Below are positions 34,346-45,654 of a stretch of DNA of 64,000 nt, one piece after another. A program made the translations under genes and the position numbers. Under the pieces are notes generated by a model, which saw only the letters and a list, made by a program, of their open reading frames with translations, was not told the origin of the DNA and did no database searches. The stretch spans positions 2,110,501 to 2,174,500 of the forward strand of contig OY987273.1 of the NCBI GenBank assembly GCA_963920665.1, written 5' to 3'. The DNA comes from Straminergon stramineum (Eukaryota; Streptophyta; Bryopsida; Hypnales; Calliergonaceae). Each line of letters starts with the position of its first letter. The first letter of the stretch is position 1.

Positions 34346-35563
34346 GGTGTAAGGAAAAGGGTGATCTTGGCTTTATTCCATACGCAAGGAATTTCTTTTA
34401 TTCTGAGGATGATAAAAACTTCTAATATACGACATAAATGCAATTGTCCATCTTTGAAAATTGGGTCCCAAAAGAGGGATCTTATTGAGTCCTCATACCG
34501 GAAATGAGTATTTTTGTAAGGGGAAAGGCAAGTACATCACATCACATAGTTCCATAGGAGATGATTTTCATACTCACTAGTCCATTCGTAAAAGGTTAAG
34601 AGCAACCTCGTGTGCCGTTGCAATTGCAAACATGGATATAACGACCATTTCAATCTTGCTCACGATTTAGGATCCTTCAGTTTCCATGTGCCATTGCATT
34701 CTCCTAAGCCTTAAATTAAGTACTTCACATTTTGTGGTCATTCACTCATTCATAGGAGCCTCTGAGTTCTATTTGTTTTTATTACATATGGTTGGGAATT
34801 TCTAATTCAAATTTTCTACTCCTATTGAAGTGTAGAAGCCAAAATTGCAATTGGATATAATAATTACACCAAAAATAGATACAAAAACAAGAAAAAAGTA
34901 AGGATAATTAGTATTATTGTAATTATAAGTTGTACACACTAATAGAGTAGTGACCCAATCTTATAAATGAACTTCTACTTCAATTGTACTTCCATGAACT
35001 TTGTTAAGATCTCCACGTCTATACCTGTAGAAGTCCACACTAAAGACACTAAACAAAACTTTGTAATTCTAACACTATCATGCTTTCGTACTAAAGTAGA
35101 TACTACACAAAACTCATCTATAGGCTATTTGCCTATGAACTTAAGCTAGAAAACTTCAACACACCAAAATTATGCAAAAGCATTACATTACCACTTCACT
35201 ACCTCTAAATCTATATTTATAAAGTTACGGTGAAAATGTGTAATCACTAGGCACCTCATCAGTGTTAGGGTCAGAATCATCATCCGACTCTTCCACCCTT
35301 TGATTATCATCACTGTTACCATTTTTGTTGTCCTCCCTTCGTACTCGTTCATTTTGCACTTAATGTTCTACCTCTGAGTTCACGTTCCACACTTTAGTAT
35401 CCACGATGCCGTCGCTGCTAGTTTGCACCAATCGTTTAGTCAACCTCAATGCATCTCTTGTTCCAACAAGGTTGGATGCAGGGTGTTGTCCGCCTCTACT
35501 GGATTTCTCGATGTTTCGATTGGAATTGGCTTCACCCATGATGAATCTTTGGACAATATGGTT
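34346..35563. other. no recognised gene
   Basis: 3' side of the broken hAT copy. Only short frames. Possible terminal sequences of that element were not found. Confidence 0.35.
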
Positions 35564-38503
35564 CTATCGTTTGGGATTTCTTTGCAGCCTCTCCTGCGTC
35601 TTCCTCAATCGCTTTTTCTGTCCTCTTGTGCCTTCACGCATGAGCAAGGATGGTTCTCCAGGGCCAGAAATAGAGGAGGGTTGAGTGGATTGTGGAGATG
35701 AGGCATGGACTTCATTATCAATTGCCTTAAGAGGACTATTATGCAAGGGCGGCCTCGTCGCACAAGTTGGTATAGACCTAGTCGCCCTAGCATTGTTTGC
35801 GTTTCCTCCTCCATTTAAGGGCACTGTACGATTTTGATTCATAATAGCTTGCAAGGGCAAGTCTGAATCATATTCCACAATTTCTGTTCTTAAGGGGCTT
35901 CGTAATGGAGAAAGTGGAACGCTTGTAGGCACAACATCTTTGACTTGTGTTGGCGGTGTTGCCTCCTCTTGCCTTTCATTTACCTCAGCAACTCAAGCGG
36001 CGCTTTGTAGGTTCATTATCCTTGTAGAACCTTGATCTACAACATTTGGAGATCTTGTTTCCTCAACTCTTGTGGGCATTGGATTATTTACGCCTTCATT
36101 GGGGTTGTCGAGACTACTTGCCCTCGTCGGTGATGAATTTATTGGAGGAGGTACATTCTTATCCCTAGCAGAGACATAGGGTTGCGGGGGCCTTCGCGGT
36201 GCACATTGAACCTCCTCCTCCTCAAAGTAGTACGTATTATTCTCAGCTGTAAATGTATTTCCATAGTTATGTCTTCGTGGAGGACTCTTTTCTCTACGAA
36301 TTAGTCTTGCCCAAATATTTCCATGTAGGTGCTCTTCTGCTAGCCTAACATTCTCATTAGCTCGAGCCATTATGATTGGGTCACCATCCCCTGATGATCC
36401 TATACCTAATGGCTCCTCATTCTCTTTCGAGGTATTTCCATCCACAAGGTACTTTTCGTAGAACATTGCAGGATTGCATCCACATTTCTCACGTTCAAGT
36501 TTACTGTTGGTGTAGATATACACCAATGCTTCCACCTTGGATGTGGTTAGGCGATTTTGCACTTTATTGTGCACAAACGAATACATGCTCCAATTCCTTT
36601 CACATGATGATGCTGAGCACGTCAAAGATAGAACTCTCATTGCAATTTTTGGGAGAACATTAGCACCCACAAGAGTCCACCATTGATGAAGCATTAGTTT
36701 ACATTGTGTAATATCAGGAGCCTCTTCTAAGGGGTCAAAAGGGCATGTCTTCTCTTCCAACTGCGAGAGCTCCTGCAATGGCTCCATGTATGATAATCCC
36801 AATGACTCGCTCATTTTTCAAAGCACTCGATTTAAGGCTCTTTTGGCCACACCGTCGTTACGAAGGGTTCCTACTTCAATCAAGAAAGGATTTAAGAATG
36901 CCCATGCATAGTGTAGGTTTGTAAGCATCAATTTCCAACGAGCTTGGAAATGCTTCTCAAAGTTCGTCGCAGTTTCATCATTCAGAAAAAAAGGTTCGTT
37001 TTTCGAGCTCCACACGTACTCTTGAAGAGTCTTTATAACCAACCAAGCCTTAGGCATTGCCAGGGCTTTCCCATCTAACACTCGGAGAGCAATAAGGACG
37101 GGCTCCACCATGTGCAAAAAATTATCACACTCCACCCAAAAAGATTCCATATGAATGTCCTCCCGGGCTATACGGGCTTGCGTTTTCAATATATCTCCAT
37201 TTTGGCGACGTTCCAAACTAGCCTCAAATTGCACATATGTCTCATCCATTATCACTCGAATCAATGCTGACTTGCACTCCACCACACGTGATATCATGAG
37301 GAAGTTCACTGCAAAGCTTGTTTGAGAAGGCATTCGCAATGCCTTGTCCAGGGAGTACTTTCAGAAGAGAGCCAATGTGGAATGGTACCTCTTGATGTAC
37401 TTTACTATTTGCGTACAACTTCGTACTATTCTCATCACCTTGACATCCTTTGCCCAATCTTCCAAAAGCAAGTCCAAAATGTGTGTTGCGCATCCTTGGA
37501 TATACATGTGAGGATATTTCTCTTGTAACGCCTTCAAAGTCCCCATCATGACAGCGGCATTATCCATACATAGTTGGACAATGTTTTTGGGGCCAACCTC
37601 TTCTATGTATTGCGCCATCATATTGGTTGTGTACGCAATGTCCTTCTTCACCCTCGTGGTGTCCACCGATCCAAGAAACACATCCCCCGTAGGACACACG
37701 AGCATTAAATTTAGTAATGGACGGCTATTAGTATTAGACCAACCATTAGAACAAATAGTCCCTCTATAAACTTCAATAGAGTGCTTTGTCTGCTTAGTGA
37801 CCATTTTAGAAACACTTTCCTTCTTTGGCTCTATCATTCTTGTACGCAAAGCATTGTATGAGGGCGGTTAGTATTGTAGTCCTGATGCCGTTGTCTCTTT
37901 CACTGCTTTCACAAAGGCAAGATGGCGCGCAACATTGAACGCGATGCTAGCCTCATAAAAGAAGAAAGCCCACATGGTATCCAACTTTGCTCTCGTGCTA
38001 CTTTGTAATGCCTCATCCATGCTAGTTTGCCTAGAAATAGAGGGGTTATTCCTCCTTCTCAAAATTGTTTGAGGAGTAGAATCTCCTGAATCTGTAATAG
38101 GGAGCATTGGTTCATTCGTAGCACTAGGCTCCTCTGACCTCTCCCTATGCCCCTTTAACATAGGCTCTACCACAGTCTCATCTACAACATCAAATTCTTG
38201 AATCTCCTCATGCATTTGTTCAAAGCTCATTTTCTTCGGAACAACCCTACGACAAGTCCTAAACTTTTGCAATACTGCCCATGGGATTTTCTTACATCGC
38301 TCCGATGCAGTCCTATCGTCAAATCCAAAGTGACAGAATGCCCGCTTTCGTACAAACACGGAGGTCGACCCACAGAAAACACATATTCATGTGTTTCCCA
38401 CAAATTGACGGTCAATGTCCACAACCAACTAAGGGTCCCACTCCTTCGTGGCTCTCCTTGTACCGTTAATGATAGTCCTCCTCCCCTCCCCCCGACCAAC
38501 CAT
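35564..38503 (-). pseudogene. hAT (DUF659) transposase, copy 2, nonsense-mutated
   Basis: One frame from MVGRGEGRR (38,503) to 35,564 is interrupted only by stops at 38,429, 38,387, 37,868, 37,361, 36,818 and 35,993. Segments align with the intact gene at 22.5 kb: SNGWSNTNSRPLLNLMLV against DGWSSVTTRPLINAMLV, CMDNAAVMMGT against TTDNAPVNSST, and SASSCERNWSMYSFVHNKVQ against SSSSCERNWSSYSFVHNKSQ. The first catalytic Asp is Asn here (codon 37,745-37,747), while the second Asp and the Glu remain. The N-terminus keeps CVFC and RKRAFCHFGFDD, a BED-like finger. The Pro- and Ser-rich C-terminal tail is unrelated to that of the intact gene. Dead as a transposase. Confidence 0.85.
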
Positions 38504-38727
38504 ATTGTTCCTCGCCTATGAGTTCTTAAAACAATATTATCATATGAATCAAAGCCTTGATTTAGAAAAAAGAATGGCAAAGCCACTTGGTTTGAATGGT
38601 CTTTTAAACCACTCAAACCAAGTCGTTGCCCTCCAAAGAACCAAACATCCGCAAGAAGCCTCTTTCGAAGATTCAAGCCATGAGTTCATCCCCGAAGCAA
38701 GGTGAAAACCAAAGTCCAGGCCTTTAG

Positions 38728-38735
38728 CTTTATAA
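38728..38735 (-). promoter_or_regulatory. TATA box of hAT copy 2
   Basis: The minus strand reads GCATTATAAAGCTAAAGG, about 225 bp upstream of the ATG at 38,503 and just downstream of the motif array. The sequence between here and the ATG (including GAATCTTCGAAAGAGGCTTC) is shared with the remnant at 1,766-2,000. Confidence 0.55.
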
Positions 38736-38770
38736 TGCAATCCTACTAGCACCACAAGTTGCCCACTGAG

Positions 38771-39010
38771 AGCAAGAATGGGTGCAGGAAATGGGCGACC
38801 TCGTAATAAGCGCACTCGCCCCGTGGGCAACTATGGGTTGACAGTTTGCACTAGGAGTGCACGTGCGGATCAAAGGGCGACTATGGGTCGAAAAGGAGGC
38901 GACTAAGGGTCTAGGAGGTGATTGCGGATAGAAAGAGGTGACTATGGGACTTGGGGGGGGGCGACCACGGGTCTCAAGCGGCAACTTTGGGTTCTTGAAG
39001 GGTGACTGCG
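38771..39010 (-). repeat. ACCCGCAGTCGCC motif array upstream of hAT copy 2
   Basis: Plus-strand motifs GGGCAACTATGGGT, GGGCGACTATGGGT, GGCGACTAAGGGT, GGCGACCACGGGT and GGTGACTGCG lie at intervals of 20-35 bp. The C-rich strand is the coding strand of the hAT copy, whose TATA box starts 36 bp from the array edge. Confidence 0.7.
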
Positions 39011-39885
39011 CTTACGCTTAGGACCCAAGGCCATTTTTGTTATCCTGTTAGCGTTCCATTGTTGAGTTTCTAGATGAAAGTCATCCTAGTTTAGATAGAT
39101 ATTTTACTAAACCCTAAACACTATCCAAGGGTTTGACGTGGTATTTTTAGATACTTCAAAAAAAGATTTTATGGAGTATGGTCATAGACTTAAAGAATAC
39201 AAATTTTTTTTTAAACAACCACATGAAGGGAAACTCATTTCAAATCCATTCCAAGAAACTTAAGAAAAAATAAATAGAATTAGCTTGTACTCAAATTTGG
39301 AAAAAAATTAAGAACTTTCTCTTTCAAATTAAAAAGAAAAATGGGGGACAACATTGGTTGATCAAACTACATATATGGAATCCACAACTCAAAATGTATA
39401 ACTTCCATTTCTCTATCAATTCCAAAAGTATTCTATTGAGTACCTTTTTATGATGTTTTTTCCCAAATTATAAATCTCAAGAAGAGTCCAACATTCACAG
39501 GGTGAAGGGCATGGGAATGTTGTCATTTACAATATGTTCAAACCATATGTTAAAATATAGAAAAATGCAACCATATGAACTTATATTGAAACTCTCATGG
39601 ATGATGCAGCTTAAATTTAATGAGGGTTCTTTGAGTAGACTCAAAGTTACTAGAATTCTTTTTTTTTTTAAACACTGCACAAATTTTGCAAGAAATTAAC
39701 ATTCACATAACTTGAAACCATCAAAATTTGTCAAAAATTCAAAGGTTTGGATCCAAATGCAATCACATTTTCATACACCAAAAAAAAAATAAACATTCTT
39801 GTATTTCAACAAAACTAAGGACAAAACCTTTTTCTTCATATATCTTGGAAGTACATAGTCATAAAAGAAACAAGAGCCACCTAAT
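39011..39885. other. no recognised gene
   Basis: AT-rich. Nothing beyond homopolymer runs and short frames. Confidence 0.4.
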
Positions 39886-41445
39886 TTATACTCCATCCAT
39901 TTCCCCTTGTTCTTCCCTTTTCTTCTTTTCTAGTTCTATTTGGGCTCCTGCTACTCTCTCTTTCCTCTTCAAAAGAGTCAGGTCATGGTTCCACATTTTA
40001 TTTTGGATCCACCACTTCTTGAACAATGACATGAACTTGATGTGTGCCTTTGGCCATGACATCTTTTCCTCCATCTTCTGTTCCAATCTTTTCACAGAAG
40101 CTAACTTCATCTTCAACTTCTCTATTTCCGTAGTGGATGACAAATCTTCAACATCCATAGACAATGAATCTGACTGCAACGACCGGTCAATAGGATTTGC
40201 ATCCTTCATCTCCTTCAAGTGGTTCAATGTCGATCTTGCCTTTTCCACACCTCCTTTTTCAATGGCAAGGTTGTTTTCTTCCATCCTACATTTTCCCATT
40301 ATTGTTTGAAGTTGTTCATCCATAACAGGATTGACATTTGAACTGGAACCTCCATCTTCTCCCTTATTGAACTTGAGGTAAAATTGTTCCAGTTGTTCCA
40401 TTTCTCTTTCTTGGGTTGCCAAATGAGTTTGTCCAACTTGAATTAGTTCTTTGAGGGTGCCTACATCCTCAACCTAAATCTCTTGTGCGCTCCGCTTCTC
40501 GATGATCTTATACTCCCCTTCTTTTTCTTCAAGATCCTTTAAAAGCATCTCCAACTCCACTTTATAGGATTCTTTCATTCGCCGATTATTGTCTTCTCCA
40601 AGTACACCTTGATGTTCTTGTTCCATTTCATGCAATACTTCCATGGAAGGCAAATTCATCAAGGTCAGAGGAATTTCTTCTTCGGCTTCATTCTCCCCAT
40701 CCAACCTATCTTCATTAATTTCCTACAAGCAAGCTTGCACGTAATGGAACACTTTGTCATCTTCGGGACGACGGACCCCTATCGGTTCTATAGACATAAA
40801 AGGTTCTCCATACATTGGTGTGGTCCGTTGCATGCTGCCTTCTTCTGATACCACCAATGATAAGTTTTCTTCCATTGATGTATCTTCCATCCTATCCCTA
40901 GGTTCAGGCAATGGCTCTTCATCGGAGTCCGATTCTCCAGTTGATGTTGACCAAACATAATCCTCATCTGCCACTCCTTCTATAATGTTCTTTTTGGGCC
41001 CTAGCCCATCCCAAGGATTATTTGAAGGACCCGCTCTTGGAATGTCTTTTGTAGTTGGAAGCATGACATTCTTGGATGTCTTGAAGGTCATCCAATCTAC
41101 CATTTTCCCCAATTGTAACTCTGCATATACCATTTGGCATATGCCCATTGAGACTTCGCTCCGTGGAATTTTTTGCTTTTCATACAATGCTCGGTACACT
41201 TCCATACATCTCTGGACAAATGCATCATCCTTGCAGTAATGAAGATTTGCTTGGTTTTGCTTCACATGGTGAATGTGTCGATGGTAAGGGAAGAGCTTGT
41301 CAATATGGCACCAATCCACAAATATCTTGTAAGTTGTCAAGGTCCAATCAGAATTTACATGACGCCATCCCCGATATGCCTTAGCTGCTGGGTCTAGAAG
41401 GGCGCGTTGTTGCCTGCTATGGCGATCTCCTTTCTTCTTCGTCAT
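39886..41445 (-). pseudogene. WCHI-family protein, copy 2
   Basis: One frame of about 519 codons from MTKKKGDRHSRQQ, with stops at 40,723 and 40,474. The N-terminal conserved block (residues about 25-120) has KAYRGWRHV, FVDWCHIDKLFPYHRH, HVKQNQANLHYCKDDAFVQR, CMEVYRALYE, QMVYAELQLGKMVDW and then DIPRAGPSNNPWDGLG. An acidic middle (DSDEEPLPEPRD) is followed by a coiled-coil C-terminal half (EKLKMKLASVKRLEQKMEE, LLKRKERVAGAQIELEKKKR). Blocks align with 48,127-49,590 and with 3,735-5,113, so this is a repeated gene family. I recognise no known family. The mix of His, Cys and Trp in the WCHI block could be a metal-binding or DNA-binding fold, but that is speculation. A motif array and a shared leader block lie just upstream. 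Confidence 0.7.
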
Positions 41446-41571
41446 CTTGTCGTGTCACTCTAGCGTAAAGAGAACTATACTTTTGTCGATAATATAACCG
41501 AAGAAATGAATTCGTAAACATGGAAGCCACAACATGTGTAGGTGCCCAAACTTCCAACCGATGAACCGGCA

Positions 41572-41690
41572 GTTAGACGCTTCAAGGTGGATGAAAGGCA
41601 CAGTGCGACAAAGGAAGTGGCGACTTGGAAATCCCGTATCCCCTTAAGTACCCGAAGTTGCCTTGGGCACGTGCGGGAAGAGGGCGCGTG
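41572..41690 (-). promoter_or_regulatory. shared leader block of WCHI copy 2
   Basis: The minus strand contains CAAGGCAACTTCGGGTACTTAA and, some 70 bp on, CTTTCATCCACCTTGAAG. The same two blocks in the same order precede the kinase-like gene (45,468-45,553), and the second block precedes WCHI copy 3 (47,852-47,876). It sits between the motif array and the ATG at 41,445. Confidence 0.6.
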
Positions 41691-41950
41691 CGTGTCTTGG
41701 GTGACTGCGGGTCTGGGTTCCACTATCTAGAAACTGCCATTCAGGAAAAATTAGAGTTTCTGGAAGGAGACCTTGGGTGCAGGGTGACCGTGGGTATAGG
41801 GGGGCGGCTGCATATAGGGCGACCACAAGTCATTTCTTGGGCGACTGCGGGTAATGGAACGACCGTAGGTCTCAGATTCAGAAAAGTCTTCCAGTTCATG
41901 ATGATGGAGGCGGCTGAGTATGGGGCGACTGCAGGTCAGGGGTGCCAGAA
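41691..41950 (-). repeat. ACCCGCAGTCGCC motif array upstream of WCHI copy 2
   Basis: Plus-strand motifs include GGGTGACTGCGGGTCTGG, GGGTGACCGTGGGT, GGGCGACCACAAGT, GGGCGACTGCGGGT and GGGCGACTGCAGGT. Orientation relative to the gene is the same as at the other gene-linked arrays. Confidence 0.7.
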
Positions 41951-42119
41951 AACATGAGTTTGAGTTTCCCCCCTAACAAATTGGAGGGAAGGTGTTCAAT
42001 CTTTTCAAGTACCACTCCCCCCTTTTCTGAGGATTAACTCTAGAAAATCCTAAGATTGAGGCATTCAATACTAAGTGATTAAAAGTTAATTAAGTAGTAA
42101 AGAAAGAAAATTGGTTTAG

Positions 42120-42640
42120 GAAGTGAAGATTTGGAAAAGCCCTTCTTCCTAACATTTTATTTCTTCTTCATCCATCCATGTAGTCATGTAAAATTCAACG
42201 TAACCATTTCCTACTTTAATTTTTGGAGGGAGTACATTAAGAGGAGACCCTTTCTTGTGGGGGGAAACGATGTACAAATAAAATACTGAAACTGTGGGAT
42301 GCATCAAGAGAAATCTTTTTATCTATATCAAAAGTGGTTTTAAAAAATGGAAACTTGGGGAAGCTCTTCTCCGTCGCAATTTTTTTTTTCGTCATGCTCA
42401 TGTAAAATCCAACATCACCATTTCCTATTTTTAATTTTTCAAGGGAGTACATTTGGAGGAGACCTTTTTTTGGGGGGGAAACGATGTACAAAAAAAATAC
42501 TAACACCGTGGGATGCATGAAGAAGAAATCTTTTTATCTACATAAGAAGTGTTTTACAAAATGGAGACTTGGGGAAGCCCTTTTCCTCGTCATTTCATTT
42601 TCCATCCTCCAACATAGGAATTTTAATATAGTCCTCCCCT
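42120..42640. repeat. 214-bp tandem repeat, about 2.4 copies
   Basis: The marker GTGGGATGCAT recurs at 42,294 and 42,508, 214 bp apart. Flanking blocks also recur (GGGGGGAAACGATGTACAAA, CTTTTTATCTA and CTTGGGGAAGC). It is non-coding. Confidence 0.7.
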
Positions 42641-42887
42641 TGATACATCAAGGGGATTTAAAACACATTTGAAAGGGTGAATGAATATTGAATTTATTGA
42701 AGATTAAAAAGTTAGGAAATGACACCTTCAATGGTTTATATCTTACAAGTGCAAGGTTTAGGAGTTCAAACTTTTTTATGATATATAATGAAAAGCAAAT
42801 CACATGTGTTCATCATTTTATTCACCCTAAAAAATAGAAGTACATTACTTTTGGGGTGGTATACATGGAGAAGGTCCATGGTTTTTC

Positions 42888-42925
42888 TATAGGGTTTAGG
42901 GTATAGGGTTAGGGTTTAGGGCTTG
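42888..42925 (+). repeat. telomere-like TTTAGGG motifs
   Basis: A short degenerate run, GGGTTTAGGGTATAGGGTTAGGGTTTAGGG by its pieces, equivalent to four or five plant telomere-like units. Too short for a chromosome end. Confidence 0.6.
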
Positions 42926-43138
42926 GAAAACCCTCTTCAATTTGTCTAATTAGTCTTACTATAATTCTGTATTTATAGATAGATTCTGTAGTATTCACTA
43001 GCTACCAACATTGAAGGACAAGTCTGTTGTAGTCTATGGAAGATGCAATTAAGTCTAACTTCATTAGTGTTAGAGATGGCTCACATCTTTTACTATGTTG
43101 GTTTCTGAACTTATGTGACTTTAAGATTGAGGCGACTG

Positions 43139-43770
43139 TTAGTGGGGGGCGAGTTTAGGTCCTAGGCGTCTGCGGGTGGAGGTTGGATTTCTGGCTTGGT
43201 GTTGTAGAGCCCAATTTGGTGGAATGAGGTGCGATTGCGAGGGGGTGAATTCAGGTCCTGGGCGACCACGGGTGGGGGTTGGATTTTTGGCTTGGTGTTT
43301 ATAAGCACAATTTGGTGGAATGGGGTGCGACTGTGGGTGGGGGGCGAGTTTAGGTCCTAGGTGACCATAGGTGGGGGTTGGATTTCTGGCTTGGTGTTGT
43401 AGAGCCCAATTTGGTGGAATGAGGTGCAATTGTGTGGGGGGGGGGGGATCGAGTTCAAGTCCTGGGCGATCGCGGGTAGGGGTTGGATTTCTGGCTTGGT
43501 GTTTATAAGCACAATTTGGTGGATTGGGGTGCGACTGTGGGTGGGGTGCGAGTTCAGGTCCTGGACGACTATGGGTGGGGGCAACTTCAGGTCTTGGTGG
43601 TTTCGAGCCCAATTTGGTGGAATGGGGGCGACCGCGAGTGGGGGGCGAGTTCAGGTCCTAGGCGACCGCGGGTAGGGGCAACTTCAAGTCTTGGTGGTTT
43701 TGAGCCCAATTTGGTGGAATGGGGGGGGACCGCGAGTTGGGGGCGAGTTCAGGGCTTGGGCAACCGTGGG
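43139..43770 (+). repeat. about 100-bp tandem array built on GGGCGACTGCGGGT (left of palindrome)
   Basis: Six units spaced 95-105 bp apart share CCCAATTTGGTGGAATG (near 43,210, 43,316, 43,407, 43,513, 43,608 and 43,707) alternating with GGCGACCGCGGGTGGGGG and GAGTTCAGGTCCT. Units fall into types ending in TTGGATTTCTGGCTTGG or GGGGCAACTTCAGG. The last unit merges into the left palindrome arm. Confidence 0.8.
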
Positions 43771-43839
43771 TGGGGGCGTGCCTTCTAATCCAAAGAAGGT
43801 TTAATAAGTATAACGAGTTCAACTTTTAACATCCAAGAA

Positions 43840-44010
43840 CAAGTCACTTCATTAGGACCTTGGGGTCTTCAAGGCATCTTTGGGTGATGCATGGAAGTTA
43901 TTGGCTTCTAGAAATCATTCCTCTTGAGGAGGTCTCGGGTTCGATCCCCAATGAGATCAATTTGGTTTGGTTCTTGTAGCCAACTAACAAAAAAACAAAA
44001 AAAAGACGTC
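43840..44010 (+). mobile_element. candidate tRNA-derived SINE
   Basis: GAGGTCTCGGGTTCGATCCCC at 43,929-43,949 contains a perfect RNA polymerase III B box (GGTTCGATCC). It is followed about 45 bp later by an A-rich tail (AACAAAAAAACAAAAAAAAG). No convincing A box or target duplication was found, so the boundaries are approximate. Repeated at 62,958-63,128. Confidence 0.4.
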
Positions 44011-44094
44011 AAGCTAATTCCCTGTGGTATGTGGGAGGGAAGGTGATTTCATTCTCAAGGTCGAGGGGATGGTCCATGAGAGTTATAAGAAATT

Positions 44095-44166
44095 AGTATT
44101 GAGTTTAGAACGGAGATGTGTGGTGCAACCTTGCACCTCATACATCTCCATTCTAAACTCAATATT
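44095..44166 (+). repeat. 72-bp near-perfect hairpin
   Basis: The AGTATTGAGTTTAGAACGGA arm pairs with TCCATTCTAAACTCAATATT, and pairing continues through GGTGCAA/TTGCACC to a 2-base loop. Only a few mismatches (C/A, G/A) occur. The mirrored copy is at 62,802-62,873. It is either a tiny fold-back element or a small-RNA precursor-like hairpin. A 62-codon frame over it is coincidental. Confidence 0.75.
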
Positions 44167-44169
44167 GAC

Positions 44170-45239
44170 TGTCTAAACCCTCATAGTACATCTTCGAAAC
44201 CTTGGGAATTAAATGATGTTTCCTGCTCACCTATCGGAGTGACTGAACTTGACGTTTTGTTTCTTTGGAGAGAGATTATTTTCTGTATACAAAAGTTTAA
44301 GTAAACATGGGATAGCTTTTACAAGAACATATTGAATGTCTTCTATAGAATACTTAGCCAAAGAAATCATACATTGTATAAGGATTTGCATGTGACGGTT
44401 CTTCATCTTTAAATGATGAGGTGGATAATTTTGAGTCCATAAATGATAGAAACTCTCTACATAGGATAGAAGAGCATCTCATCATCCTATAAATTTTGTA
44501 ATATAAGAAGGGGTGGTCCTCCTTGGAAAGTTTACTTCTGAAGACCGCATCTATAATTTGTAACTTAACAATTTACAACGTCTAAGAAAGATGATTTCGA
44601 AGGTGTCCCACTTGTCCATTTAGAAATTTCTTGTATCTTGTGGGTGACCAATTTTGAAGGATTGGCATGCAAAAAAAAGAAATGATAGCATTCAAACACC
44701 CTTGATGGTTTGAACAATGTCTTCATCAAAAACAACAATCTTTTGACTTGATGTGCATATGCTTAATTTGTTGTTCATTTCAATGTGCTCTGCAACATGT
44801 ATGTTTGCATTTATGACCTCTTCCACCCCAAAAGGGTTTAGGGTTGTGTAAAAAAGCCGAATTCATGTTCAATGTAGAGCAAACTTGAAGAAATTAGAAG
44901 AAGACTTTGGACACTTCTAAAGTAACCTCTATAATATTATTATGCAATGGTAGAATGTAAGTATTTCAAGTTCTCCCTTTTTGTTTCAATAGAAGTCAAT
45001 CACGTCACGTACTTTTGTATTTCTGATTCCCTTTTTTCCTTTTGGCCCATTCCTTTTTTTCTCTTTGTGAACATTGTAGACATATTTTTGGAACCATAAA
45101 GAAACAACTCAAAATCTAATTCCACATTCTAGACCATATCATAGTGGTCTTATGATTTTATTTGAAAGAAAGCGAAATAGAAGTGGGAAGTTGTAATGCC
45201 AATGTTTCTCCCCCATATCAAGGTTTCTTTTTGCTATTA
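44170..45239. other. no recognised gene
   Basis: Short frames only. Mirrored at 61,729-62,798. Confidence 0.4.
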
Positions 45240-45510
45240 TTTATGATGGTCCATCCTTTTTGGACCCACGGTCGCCCTCTACACCAGCAATCGCCCCAAA
45301 ACCTGTGGTCACCTACATTTGCGAGCACTTCTGGAACCCGCGGTCGCCCCCTCCCGTAGTCGCTCGTACCTGCAATCACCCCCACCCACAATCGCCCCCA
45401 CCCGTAGTTGCCCCTCCCGCAATCGCCTCCATACCCGCAGTCACTCGTTTCGCACGCGCCCCAAGGCGACCTTGGGTACTTAAGCGGTCGCCCAGACCCG
45501 TAGTCGCCAT
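45240..45510 (+). repeat. ACCCGCGGTCGCC motif array upstream of kinase-like gene
   Basis: Plus-strand motifs ACCCACGGTCGCC, ACCCGCGGTCGCCCC, CCCGTAGTCGC, ACCCACAATCGCCCCC and ACCCGTAGTCGCC lie at 12-25 bp intervals. It ends about 150 bp before the ATG at 45,655. A shared leader block (GGGTACTTAAGCGG, then CTTTCATCCACCTTGAAG at 45,530-45,547) lies between. Mirrored at 61,458-61,728. Confidence 0.75.
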
Positions 45511-45654
45511 TCTTGGTCTTGGGCATTGGCTTTCATCCACCTTGAAGTGGCTGAATGTGTGCTCGTGGGCCAAGGTGATTTCAGAAGGGGAAGTTTTTGC
45601 CATTTTTTCTCGCTAAGTTCAAGTCAAGAACGCCTCGTTTTTCAAAAGAGGACC

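Noticed and set aside
42888..42925. A chromosome end
   Set aside because: Only a few degenerate TTTAGGG units with ordinary sequence on both sides.
43139..43788. Proline-rich open frames across the 100-bp array
   Set aside because: Period and composition come from the tandem repeat, and the frames appear on both strands.
43929..43949. A tRNA gene at the GGTTCGATCC motif
   Set aside because: No acceptor, D or anticodon arms can be folded around it. A SINE promoter fits better.
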